Source: Paragonimus westermani
Taxonomy: Eukaryota > Platyhelminthes > Trematoda > Plagiorchiida > Troglotrematidae
DNA: 64,000 bases
Assembly: GCA_008508345.1 (NCBI GenBank)
Contig: QNGE01003275.1
Location: 24,591 to 88,590 of the forward strand
Direction of reading: 5' to 3'
Shown: positions 41,305 to 52,800 of the stretch, piece after piece
Layout: every line of letters starts with the position of its first letter
How positions within the stretch are numbered: position 1 is the first letter of the stretch
Notes under the pieces: generated by a model
Seen by the model: only the letters and a program-made list of their open reading frames with translations
The model's database searches: none
Told to the model about the DNA's origin: nothing
Translations under genes and position numbers: made by a program

Positions 41305-42331
41305 CACAAATGCATTACGGATCTGCGTATAGCTCGTGACATTTGGACGAAGGCAGTATTGCCTAGTGATGTCAGTTTGCTTGCTCCGACTATAACCTCC
41401 GTCACAGATGTTCACTGTCCCATTTACATCCGTTTGATATTTCTTTTTATCTGCCGTCTACTCCCCTTCTGTGAGTAATATGACTGGACACATAATTATG
41501 TCCCTATGAGGGTCGCTTCTGCCACCATCTCGAATATGAACACTTCCGCTTATGTGCGGCCACTGATGGTCGAAAACTCTCTTGGAAGCTACTATTTTGA
41601 ACGTATTTGACAATTCAAATTGATTCCATATATCTACTTGTAGGCATTTGCTGGTATCCATGTATATTCTATCATAGAATCCTTACCAAACTATTTTGCG
41701 GTCGTCATCATTTCGGCTTGACCTCGAGGTGTTAGGTTTTAGATATATCCAGGATACCGCTGGAGTAGTACGCAGAGCAGACTGTTCAATCTCACTACGG
41801 TAAGCTCACATTTATGATCCCAACAGGTGCACCATCATGTGTTTTGAATAGTATTCAACTGTTAGTATCCAGTGTTAGTAGACAATCACTAGGGTGGTTC
41901 TTTGCTACCAGTGTTATTGCTCAAGTATCCATTTCAAGACACGTTGCTAGGATACATCGTTTTTGCAATACTCAGTACTGTAACATCACCATTACTGCCG
42001 GATGTCAACATTTCGAAACTCATGCAACTGTGTAGCGAAAAAGGCGTCCAAAAACACTCTTTATTGACCAACACGCTGGTTACCATGCTACGCGCGCGCT
42101 TTAGTCTGTGTCATCAAGCCGGACCACAACAGCCCCGATTTCCGCTTACACGCCGTGCCCACTTCGACCCAGTTTTTGTGCGTCCGACGCCTCTTGTCAA
42201 GGCATTTGTCACCTGCCGTTCCTCGTCTTTTGGGCAATGGCTCGTCCGATCGTTCGTGCTGCCTGCAATCCATCCACTATGTCCTCTGGACTTATTCTAC
42301 GACCACGTTGAGGTATTCCCCCAGATGGTAG

Positions 42332-42637
42332 TGTCGTGGATCCAGAAGGCGGACGACACAAAGGTTGGTTTATTGGAGAAACAAGTACACCACTTAAGCC
42401 TCTCAACGGGACTAGAAACAAAAACACTCATTAGCACACCACACTCTTCTGAGGATGCTCCAGTTGATTTGAACACCATGTATCAGTTCCGTCATGTTGC
42501 GGAAGCCATTAAATGTCATTCTGCCTTCCAACGATCCTTCCCATATATCTCCCGTATTTATCCCGCGATCATTTCCATCCAAGCGGCTACTGAATAGTGG
42601 TGTGAGTAGTATGGTGCGACCGTCTATCCTCACTACA
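42332..42637 (-). repeat. second LTR copy, inverted (306 bases)
   Basis: Reverse complement of the LTR at 37,853-38,158, same length and same ends (TGTAGTG at the 42,637 side, ACGACA at the 42,332 side), with scattered substitutions. On the inner side no primer binding site is present, and no polypurine tract precedes it. It is best read as a solo LTR of the same family and not as the 3' LTR of the upstream element. Confidence 0.75.
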
Positions 42638-43785
42638 CTAGTACAGTATCTCACGGGTCAGTGTTCTGACTTCATCAGGCAAGTTCATGATAACGGAATT
42701 TCTATCTCTCCAACGTGCATTCCATATTCCACACTCTAGCCTTGCGACCTTTTAGAGATTTGTCGCACGAATCTCGACAACTGTGCACCGTTCTTTGTTC
42801 ACCTAGTGCCACCCACTCTCACCACTCTGGATTGCTTGTTCAGACATGATGTGACTACCCTCGAGTGACCTATGGAAATTCTAGACGACTTAGAATTTCG
42901 TCATCGTTCTTCGTGTATTTGTTTCAAATAACGGAGCGTTAATTCGCAGAAATGCATGCGGCAAAACCCTCCTATGACTAGGCATGGTGGGACAGATAGT
43001 GTTTCGATTATTTCGTTGTAACGAACAACTTACGAAATTTGCTACACATGTAGGTGTACTTAATTGTGAAGCCAAGTTCGATAAATATACACTTACCCAA
43101 GTCCAACGAAGTCTCCAGTGATGGGTGTCTGTCTTGACGTGTGCAACTAACCCAGATGCGGTCCTTATGGGAACAGTCTAAATGAGAGTTCGTGCGCGCA
43201 TTTTAACATAAGCGAAGGACATCTGTCTTACTGTCCACCCAGCTCGATTTGAGTGCAAGAGGCGACTACCCTTCTTTTTCACTAGTGTCTTCCTGTAAAA
43301 TGTTATTGACATCATCACCACTTTAGTGAGTTTTTCATTATTCTTTTCTTCACTTTTTCACTAGAGTTCAAAACGAATGATCACACTTTCGTAGTGTGAG
43401 ACAATAAGTTGTGGCTTACCCACAAAGTTCATTACACCGAACCTAAACATGCATGAAAATGACTTACATGTTTCTCACAACGAGTATTTTTCAAGGTGAT
43501 ACTCCATTTGTTTAAGAAAACGATGTATTGTTAGCTGTTGTAAACCTTTTCTCATAACGATGTTCCATATGGTAATGCGCAAATGTACATGCACTAACGT
43601 AAACTTTCAACCTTATCTGTGTGCATATATCTATATGGGCAATCAAACAGGCTGTAACACTTCCAATTCTATGTTACGTAAATGGTAGTCTCCTAGGACG
43701 AATCATATATCCTAGTACAATATAGTGTTGCTTATCCTGTTAAACAAGCAATCTACTATAATGTGTCCCAACTAACCATCCTCAG
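42638..43785. other. spacer, nothing recognised
   Basis: No repeat, tRNA-like box or supported exon found. The start of gene 2 may lie in or before this stretch. Confidence 0.35.
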
Positions 43786-43838
43786 GTGACAAAAATCTCG
43801 CAAGGAAACTTGCATCCAAGAGGCCTGGCTATGAAAAG
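43786..43838 (+). CDS. gene 2 exon (first one found)
   Basis: Acceptor AACCATCCTCAG, donor GTACGT at 43,839. Two frames are open. The phase-1-in, phase-0-out one reads DKNLARKLASKRPGYEK and fits the phase-0 start at 51,252. The other (VTKISQGNLHPRGLAMK) ends in phase 2. Confidence 0.5.
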
Positions 43839-46800
43839 GTACGTTTGCCGGTCGAAATGTTGTTTTGGTTGATGGTACGTAGTAGGGTATTTCGGTTCGT
43901 ATAAATTTCTCATTGCCAACAAATAATAGTCACGACCGGTACCAAGATTCCTGCCATGTTTTCAGGAAGCAACTGTGTTGACCACTGCGCCAGTGGTTTG
44001 GCATTAGGCACGACTGAATTATCATATGCAATTGCTTTGCTGTGTCTAAGTAAGACTCAAATGACTTCATCACATCAAGGTGGGACAAAGCTGTCCCATT
44101 AAATTTAACTGATGAACCAAAGAGCATGACTTCCCACAACTCTAAATCACGAAAACTCTTAACTTGTTAAGAGATATTTTGTTTGCTGGTGAACAATAGA
44201 TGACTAGTTGTTGCTGGTTTCTACGATTCTAACCCAAAGCAAAGTCATGTGGTTACGTAGTAGAATTTTACTTTGAGTAAACACACTGCCGGAGTGCCTT
44301 CACACGGTGTTGGAGACATGCCTGCCAGTGTTAGCTTTTCATGATGACGGATGTGAGTAGTAGTCGTATAGACTATGCCACTATACAGCTCGCTCGTGAA
44401 CACTTGTGAGTTCCACGCAAGCTCACCAAGATACGATAAAGGAAGAATCAACATCAGGGCCAATGTTTATGATGCGGAATTCTGTCCACTGGGATGAACA
44501 CAGCCTGGCGCTTAATCACGCCTGACCACGGAAAGCAACAATAAATAGCCCAGTGTTTTTAGTTGTGTTACTAATGAGCAGTTTGGAAGATTTGAGAAGT
44601 TTAAAGTAAATCGGTTGCATAAAAAGTCAGTAATTCGGCCAGATTCAAACCAATGACGAAAACGGCATACTCAAGCTTGGCGAGCGCTCTACCGGGTGAA
44701 ATATGAAGTCACTCTGAGAGCTCAGAAACTTCAATTCTGGACTCTGTCACTCACCTGTCCGTAATACAGTTTCATTGCCCGACAGCGGCGTTGGTGTGTG
44801 TAGGCGTAAGATGTTTGAGAAATCCTGCTGGGGCACCTGCTTCCTGGTTCAACTGGTGAATTCTATATACGAAGGTGGGACGGGTGGGTGACAGTCCTAT
44901 TGTGAAATTTCCAGGCTCCTTGCATGGCTTCAACTCTCGGCCAGTAGAGCGCTTTTTGCTATTGGGCATGATTTTTCGGTCGTTGGTTCTGCACACTCGA
45001 GCTCTTTCTAAAGGATAATGGTTGTTTCTAACTCAGGTTGGGTTGAAGTAAACTTCAGTCATAAACCAGCCTTTCTACTGGGATAACTTGTCCAGCTTAC
45101 TCTTTTCGAATCCGAAACAGATACTTTTCCTGGCATTCTACCGGCAGGCTTTGTAACTATTTTTGACATCTGTGTAACTTCAAGGATGAGTACCGTGATT
45201 ATCTGTTAACACAAAATTGCAAGTTATTTCGAAACACTTACCGCATGAAGTATATGCTCACCGTTCTTCGAGATACAATAACCACGAGTGAGACGTGTAA
45301 CATGCAGGCCAGCCGATTCTAATTTGAATGCCCGTGACTTCGCAGACCAACCTTCGGGCAACGGGACGCACCAGGGGACAGCGTTCTTCCAAAGTAGGGG
45401 TCCGAACAACAGCCCTGAAAAGAGAAAAAGTACAAACATGCGTGAGCCGAAGGCCCAGTAAGCCATGCACACGACTTACACAAACGCAAACTAAAACGGC
45501 ACCGACAACACAGCAGCGCGTCCCGTTCCGTGCGTGCTCGCTGGTTTCGGATGCGCGTTACAAAAGCATATGTTATAGTCAAGACAACGTGTACAAAGTT
45601 TGAACTGTGGGATCGTCGACTGATATTAGCAGGATAATTACTGTCTCCCATCAAGGTGATCCAACCTTCTGGGTACTCTTCACAAGGAAATGCCACCTAA
45701 GATCCAGATTTAGGGAAATAACCAATAAGGTTGCTTTATGGGTAGGTAGAATGGATTCCGAATGCCAGTCATAGCATGGGTTTGCACCAGTGACACGTTC
45801 TAGCAAGAACATGGCCGAGTACAGTGTTTATCATCACAGGGGCTGGCTGAAAAGTATCGGTGAAATGGAAGCCTGCATTCATTTATGAGTATAATGTATA
45901 AACATTATATTCTCGACAGCTTATTAACGGCTTGTGTTTTCTTTACATATCTCTGTCGCATAAATAACAGTGCAATCAGTACTTCTGATCCGAAATATAG
46001 GCATCGTTGTTGCGCGTGTATTAGGAACAACATTGTCACCCATGGTCTGTTCTGCTAGTTGACCTGTGTGAGTCTCCAAACTCGGAAGGACATCTCACGG
46101 GACAGAAGAGAAGTTGTCCCTCTTAAGGGGCTATATATATATACATATATATTCATGTACGTTCTCAAGAGGGACCGTCTTCTTTCCGACCCATGAAACT
46201 ACACATATATATACATACAGTTAACTTGCTTGTGAGATTTGAGTAGTATCCACCTGATGTTTGCTTTCATCAGATGAACGAGAGTGCTGATGTTCACCTT
46301 CCTGTCTTACCATGCCATTCAGTGTAGTTAAATTTACTCTGCGACACAGAATTTATCAGAATCAGATGGCAATCTGATTTCGTCTGCAGGACTGTTTAGT
46401 TGAGATGTTGGTTCTGCCTAAACCTCAAAACGACTGGATTGGTGGTCAGCCAGTACACTTCAGACAATAGACGACCGTGATATAATGGACTAATGAAGTC
46501 ACTGAAAGTTAATTGATTAGTAACCAAGTTCTTCTGCACTCAGTACGACCATCAACTCAGTTAAGTTTTATCACTCTTAGACATGGCTGTATGGGACTGA
46601 AGCCGAGTTAACAAAACCACACATTATGTCATATGTCCTGTTTTTAAATGCAAGCTGGTTGTAAAATTTTGTCTTCTTGATATAGTTTGTTTGATTTTGA
46701 CTATCTGACTGCATAAGTTGTCAATTCTGGTGTATCTTTGTAATTCACGTATTGGCTGATTTCGGTTTAGCTGTCGTTTGACAGTCATTCCCGGATGATG

Positions 46801-49800
46801 ATACTGATTCCGCTTGTCAAATACTGTACGTTTAACTGGCGTAATACAGCTTGGATTAACGATGTGACGAACGACTGTTTTTGCTAGTTATCTCTCAAGT
46901 CAATATGGTTACATTGATTTCATCAAGACTTGCCATGAGATGTACCACAAAAATCACGAGATGAATGTTCACGATTGACAATAATGGTAACTGCTAGACT
47001 CCACGCAATGACTGGCGAAACCCGGACCGGACGATGACTGAGTATTAATTCACATGATCACGGTCAAATGATTATGTGGTTGGGATGGGTTTGATTTATC
47101 TGTAGCCACGGAAGTTGCAGTGATTGAACAAACTACTTCTGAGAGGATAGGTTTGTCTTACGCAGTCTGATTACATTAAATTCAGTGGTCGCCAGAACGC
47201 TGTGACGGACTGCGTTTCGTTGAGTGTTAGCAACTCTGTAGATAACTCGGAATGTTTCGTGACGTCTGTGCAACATGGATTCATCACGTTGCTGGCTAAA
47301 ATTGGTTTCAGATATAAGGCCTCTCAAATACAACCAACAAACCACGACCACTGATAGGTTTTGGCTGCTGCCAGTTTTCTTATCACAAAATTGAGAAAAG
47401 CATAGTTTAACAACTTCGTCAGGAACACGACTCAATCACTTTGCGACTGTTGAGATCATAAACTCGGATTGAGGTAAACTTGTATTCACCAATAGCGATA
47501 TAAGACATACATCGCGAGATGGCAACATTTCGTTTACTTTCTTCAGTCACGAACGTAAAACATTAGAATATATAGGACATGGGGTTAGCAACACAATAAT
47601 AAACATTCAACCATTGGGTTTACATGAAACAAGGACGGTCGTCAGTTCCAGGGCAGAAATACTGCGTGAGTCAACAGTGTATGCACACACAAAGCCGAAC
47701 GGTGAGTACTGATCAACATCGCCTCGGAGAAAGCGAGCAAATTGGGGCTCTTATTACGTAACAGAACTTGAAACGAGTTGGCCGGGTCAACCACGTGACC
47801 TGTTCCTATGGTGTGCTTTGTGATGGATGAGGTCGGATTTCATCTCAGTCGTTCTGTTGCCCATGTCCGTTGCGTCATGGAGTGCATCAACCACTTAGGC
47901 ATAGTTCAGCCATTCTTTGTCGTAGGCATCGATTTGTTCTGCCGATATAGATGTCACCGCAACTGCGAATGAACTGATAGATTACATGTGAGAGAACATT
48001 TCGGTAGGTCACGACTAGTCCCAAACATACATGAGAAAAATAGGTACGGACAAAATGACATGAAAAACCAGGCTAGTTTATAAAACCCTCTCCACAATCA
48101 AATGCTCAGTATGTGATTACCAACACTTGGAAGTCAATAAAAAATAATTGGCATTAAAAGTAAGTCTTGTATACAAATATGAAAACCGAAATCGGTGCAA
48201 TTGATTAATTACCATCTCAGTTGTAAGAGCTGGTTACTACTGGTATCCTAATTATTACCAGCATCACTGAAAGATGCGGAGAATCGGTCGTATTGTGGCG
48301 GCTTCTGGAGACAGAAAGGTATCCCCAGAAGCAAACTGTTGTTACTGGTGCAATCAGGAAAATGGAATCACGATTAATCTTCAGGCTGTCACGTCCTTCA
48401 GGAAAGCACACATATTTGTGCTCATTGCATTGAACATATAAGCGGAGTGACGCTACAGTCTCACGGGAACGTTCAGATATACAAAGAACTCTTAGTGTAC
48501 AAAAACAACAAACGTTGTACGATGAAAATGCAGACAATCATAATACAGTATTTTCCCTAACATATTTGTGTTGTNATTGGTGAACTGGATCAAGGGAACT
48601 CAGTGTTTTAAACTTTCGTGATGATCCACTGCGAGTTTTTCACCTAAGAATCCTATAGCGGTTCGGTTTTTGGGTTTTCCTTAAGAGCAGAATATGTATA
48701 TCAGACCCATATCAAGATAAATGCTTCTAGTATTTTGTTGGGACGTATATCCATGGAAGTTGTTTTCATCACAGTAACTGTTCAACGGTTGATACTTGTC
48801 CCAAACCAGGCTAGTTTATAGAACCCTCTCCACAATCAAATGCTCAGTATCTGATTACCTATACTTGGAAGACAATAAAAAATAATTGGCATTAAAAGTA
48901 AGTCTTGTACACAAATATGAAAACCGAAACCGGTGCAATTGGTTAACTACCATCTCATTTGTAAGAGCTGGTTACTATTGGTATCCTAATTATTACCAGC
49001 ATCACTGAAAGATGCGGAGAATCAGTCGTATTGTGGCGGCTTCTGGAGACAGAAAGGTATCCCCAGAGGCAAACTGTTGTTACTGGTGCAATCAGGAATA
49101 TGGAATCACGATTAATCTTCAGGCTGTCACTTCCTTCAGAAAAGCACACATATTTAGTGCTCATTGCATTGCGGACTGACGCCACAGTCTCACGGGAACG
49201 TTCAGATATACAAAGAACTCTTAGTGTACAAAAACAACAAACGTTGTACGATGAAAATGCAGACAATCATAATACAGTATTTTCCCTAACATATTTGTGT
49301 TGTTTCCAGCAATCTGAAATTTTCAGCTCGAGCCTCCTTCTTTCACTTTTGCGACTCCGACGTGGGGTGAAAAGGACCTAAAATATCGTACGACAGGTTT
49401 GACAGAACTGCACCTAAGAGATTTGTTGTGCACACCAAGTAACTAATAAGCCAGTACGGCAGATAACTCGAAGGTCTCAGTGCAAAAATGTCATATGCTT
49501 AACACAATATTAAAAGAGACGAGAATGGGGAGATGTGGTTTTCCAAACAATGGTATTCCTGATTCCCTCCTACTTGCCATCACCGTCAGTCTTCTTAGCT
49601 GCAATGTGTGAAGTAAATTTAAATCCCAGCAAGTTTGAAATTCTGTCATTTGGCAATCATTTTGAGTAAACGGTATATGTGATCTACGTTTCGGTGCAAG
49701 TTTTCTTCGCAACTATCGCACCAACCAATTATTTTATCCATATTCCTCTTCCAAAGCAATTGTCGAAAATCACTCAAAGAATAGAAGGGCCGGCGCTCAA

Positions 49801-52800
49801 ACTGCAGAATACGTTCAAAGTCATTGTGACTTATAAAGTGAGAAGTAACATAGTTTGGTCCATTTTCTAAATATTTTTTAAAACAAAGGTCGGTAACACA
49901 CTGTCTACGGTTTAATTGCCTTTACAACAACATGTTTCCTAATGACGCATTGTGCACCAGATAGTTGACTGCAGTAGTGACTGAGTGAAAATAATTGAGA
50001 AGACGCATAGGCTAAGAGTTTTAAGCCGTTTTGGAAGTGTATAGCCTGACTAACGTGGAGATCCGTTAGGTGACAAGCTATATTTTTTTATTCAACACAG
50101 TCCACAGTACATTATTTATATACCTGGTTCAGTCACAACAGTTTGTTCAGTTTTCTCGTATGTGACAAGAATACTTTGCCCTTTAACGAAAATTTCAAGG
50201 TTGAGGGAGATGAGTGTTACAGGAGACCTCTTCTGAAAGAATAAGCCTGGTGGTGGACTTTTAGGACAAATGGTGATACATGATTATTTTTGATAAGCAG
50301 TACACCTGAAGCGGAAGAATCCCATGAAGAATCAACAGAGCAATATACAACGTTCCTATGTCTCCCCTGTTCAAACCACGAAGATGCAGAGGCAAGCAAT
50401 CTTAATAGTCACCATGGCCTGTGACTTTGTGTAGCGTGTGGTGAGTTAGCACAATTTCATCGCAGTCCATGAAAATGATGCACAGGAATTTATCACAACT
50501 CGGACTGAGCTTTGAAATTCTTTCGTTGTGGCGAACGTCATTCTATTACCGGTTCTTCAGTTGTTTTTCCGCCTTGAAGTCAACAGGGTGTGTGTATGTG
50601 TGTGTGTACGGTGTCCAGTAGCGTGTCGTGATTGGATGTGATTTTATTTTGTTTGTATCTATTGAACATTTTCCTCTCAATGCTGGTCGCAGATTTGTTT
50701 ATTCACCAGTATCAATTTTTTTGACGTCCAACTTACGCAATTTAAATAGGATCAACTCTTCAAGAACTGATCGGCCCATCATAGCCGAACCACTGTCCGG
50801 CTTTTTTGCTGTCTCACATGCGCATACGCTGATCTTCCACCATCTCTTCCAAACTTTTAAGTGTTCCACCGGTGGCCGACTCCACTGGTCTCCTGAACGT
50901 AGCTCTACCTTATTTGGCCTACTCCATTGGTGTAACCTAACAGCTTAAAAATTTATCACATAACATTAATGCAATTCTCACTGAACACGTTCAAGATAAG
51001 ATTAGGTGGTTCTTTCGGCATCATAAAATCAGGGACACCCGGATGCTTTCACATTGTAATAAATTCTAGTGTACTGAGACGACCCTTGAACAAAAACGTG
51101 AAAAAATAACGGAAGTAGTGGTATATCTCAGGGCGTGGAAGACAAACGGAACAAGTTAGGCTTTCAAAGACACATGGCTTACAGGCAAACTTGAATTTTT
51201 TAAACACCCTCGTCACGTTGACCAACAGAGTAGACTTACGCACAATTTCAGATCCCGACAGTTTGTCAATTTACGTCGACAGAAATATTCACCAGAAAAA
51301 AACGTTTCTTAACTTGTTCTTCTCTTCGAACCGAAAAGTATGAGGTCATAGTCGCTGATAGACTCGAAGATTCTAAACGTGGTTCAGGATGGTGTCCACA
51401 GCCGCACGTGGCTCCGATGTGTGAACTTGCCAAATGTGTTATAAGGCTCACAGCTTTTCAGTTTGCTCAGGTTTTTCACAAATTTCCACGTGCAATATGT
51501 CGAGACAGAAAACAGTGTTCATTAGTGCTGAGACCTAGTTTAACAGTCTTATCTATTAGTACGTAAGGAACTCAGACGACGGTCTTGTAATTAAGTGACC
51601 ACTTAAGATTAAAAGTTAAATTAAGAACACTCACTCTAAGACTGATTAAACTCGAATGAAATTGGCGCATTCGGCTATATTAATAGCAATCTTTTACTGA
51701 GTACACTCACGGCCGCTATAAATTTAAGGATTACAGGTTCGGTGCATGGTCGGATTGAAACGTACAGTATACTGTACCTCGGGCGACGCTGATAGTGCAA
51801 ATCTTTGAGACAAAACAACACCGAGAAAGCTTCTCCTTGATGCACCATACGAACAGTCGCTAGCAGGCTTTTTCTCATCAAGAAAGTCTGCTTGTCTGAA
51901 AGTACCCATCCAAAGGGACAACATCCATTCACGTGATGTAATTAGTTTTCCATACGTTTTGGGGATGCTCCAGTATCCTACGACAACGACAGTGACTAGG
52001 TCCATCACATCTTTTAGTCATCGCATCTCAGTACTATTCGATATTTGCAGCGATAGTTGTAAACTTGAAGACAAAAACAACGTTGAAGGTCGCTTGTGGT
52101 TTATTTGTTAAATTATGAGCCTCCTGGGTCCTGGTACTTCAGTGTTGGTGATGCTGGGTTACCCATCAAGCGATAATGTGGTGCGCTCCATTCGCAGTGG
52201 GTGCTTCTGTTTAAGCCTAGTCAGTTTGAAAGGTCACAGCATACACGTGATCTAGTGAACCGCATGTCAGCGGACATTTCTCGCCCCCTCATTTCTGGCA
52301 CCCAAGGTCATCTCATGATTGCTAATCGGAAAATCACTTATTTGAAAACCTTCAATCACTGCTCACCAAAAAGGCTTCGACCGTGCTATCGTTGTTACTA
52401 GTCCAACTTGATTGACTTTGTAGATAAGTAGATAGTAGACAGCGTAACAAACGAACGGTTGTAGCTTGTTGTCACCAGGCCGCGAGTGACTAGACTATCG
52501 CGCAGTACGTTATGAACGTTCACTCAAAAGAACCGTTAGGTGGACGGCGTTTGTTAGCACATGTATATATGTCACAAATGTGTGTGTAGATGTGTTTACA
52601 AAATTGTGCAGGTTTTAAAAAATACGAATTGACAAAACTGCCACCGGTGCCTAACACATCGGACTAAATACGACAGCGGTGGTTACTTAACTTCAGATGA
52701 CTCGAATTCATTCCATAAATCTGTGAGATTCATATGACTACATCATTTGTAGCTTATATAAGTAACGAGTGGCGTGATTGAAAACTGAATTGCTGTGACA

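Larger units (their letters stand above)
39601..42331. other. region between two inverted LTRs: unclassified protein-like frames
   Basis: 2.7 kb with no match to the known gypsy order. It holds three protein-like frames, listed separately (40,102-40,448 plus; 40,685-40,990 minus; 41,050-41,304 plus or its opposite strand). A GC-rich 42,080-42,330 block lies next to the inverted LTR. I cannot name an origin. Confidence 0.4.
43839..51251 (+). other. gene 2 large intron (7.4 kb), repeat-rich
   Basis: Contains SINE copies (43,930-44,000; 44,640-44,765; 44,830-45,000), a diverged repeat block (45,270-45,510), a hairpin (46,097-46,193), a Penelope remnant (47,690-47,990), a 0.5-kb direct duplication (48,065-49,303) and a short TG run (50,589-50,611). 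No exon with a matching phase was established. Confidence 0.45.

Noticed and set aside
42080..42330. Minus-strand GC-rich frame with RGRRISPEDIVDGLQAA, resembling a transposase helix-turn-helix
   Set aside because: Only one helix-like block, no downstream catalytic region, and the frame breaks soon after. Not enough to call a transposon.
41902..42597. 231-codon plus-strand open frame, the longest ATG frame after gag
   Set aside because: Its second half is the antisense of the inverted LTR (42,332-42,637), and the first half has no splice or family support. Long antisense frames through LTRs are common by chance.
45328..45603. Plus frame with TQT strings, shared with 57,885-58,139, at first read as a dynein light chain-binding motif gene
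   Set aside because: The conserved plus-strand string is the complement of a pyrimidine tract and splice-like acceptor on the minus strand. Substitutions between the copies are nearly even across codon positions.
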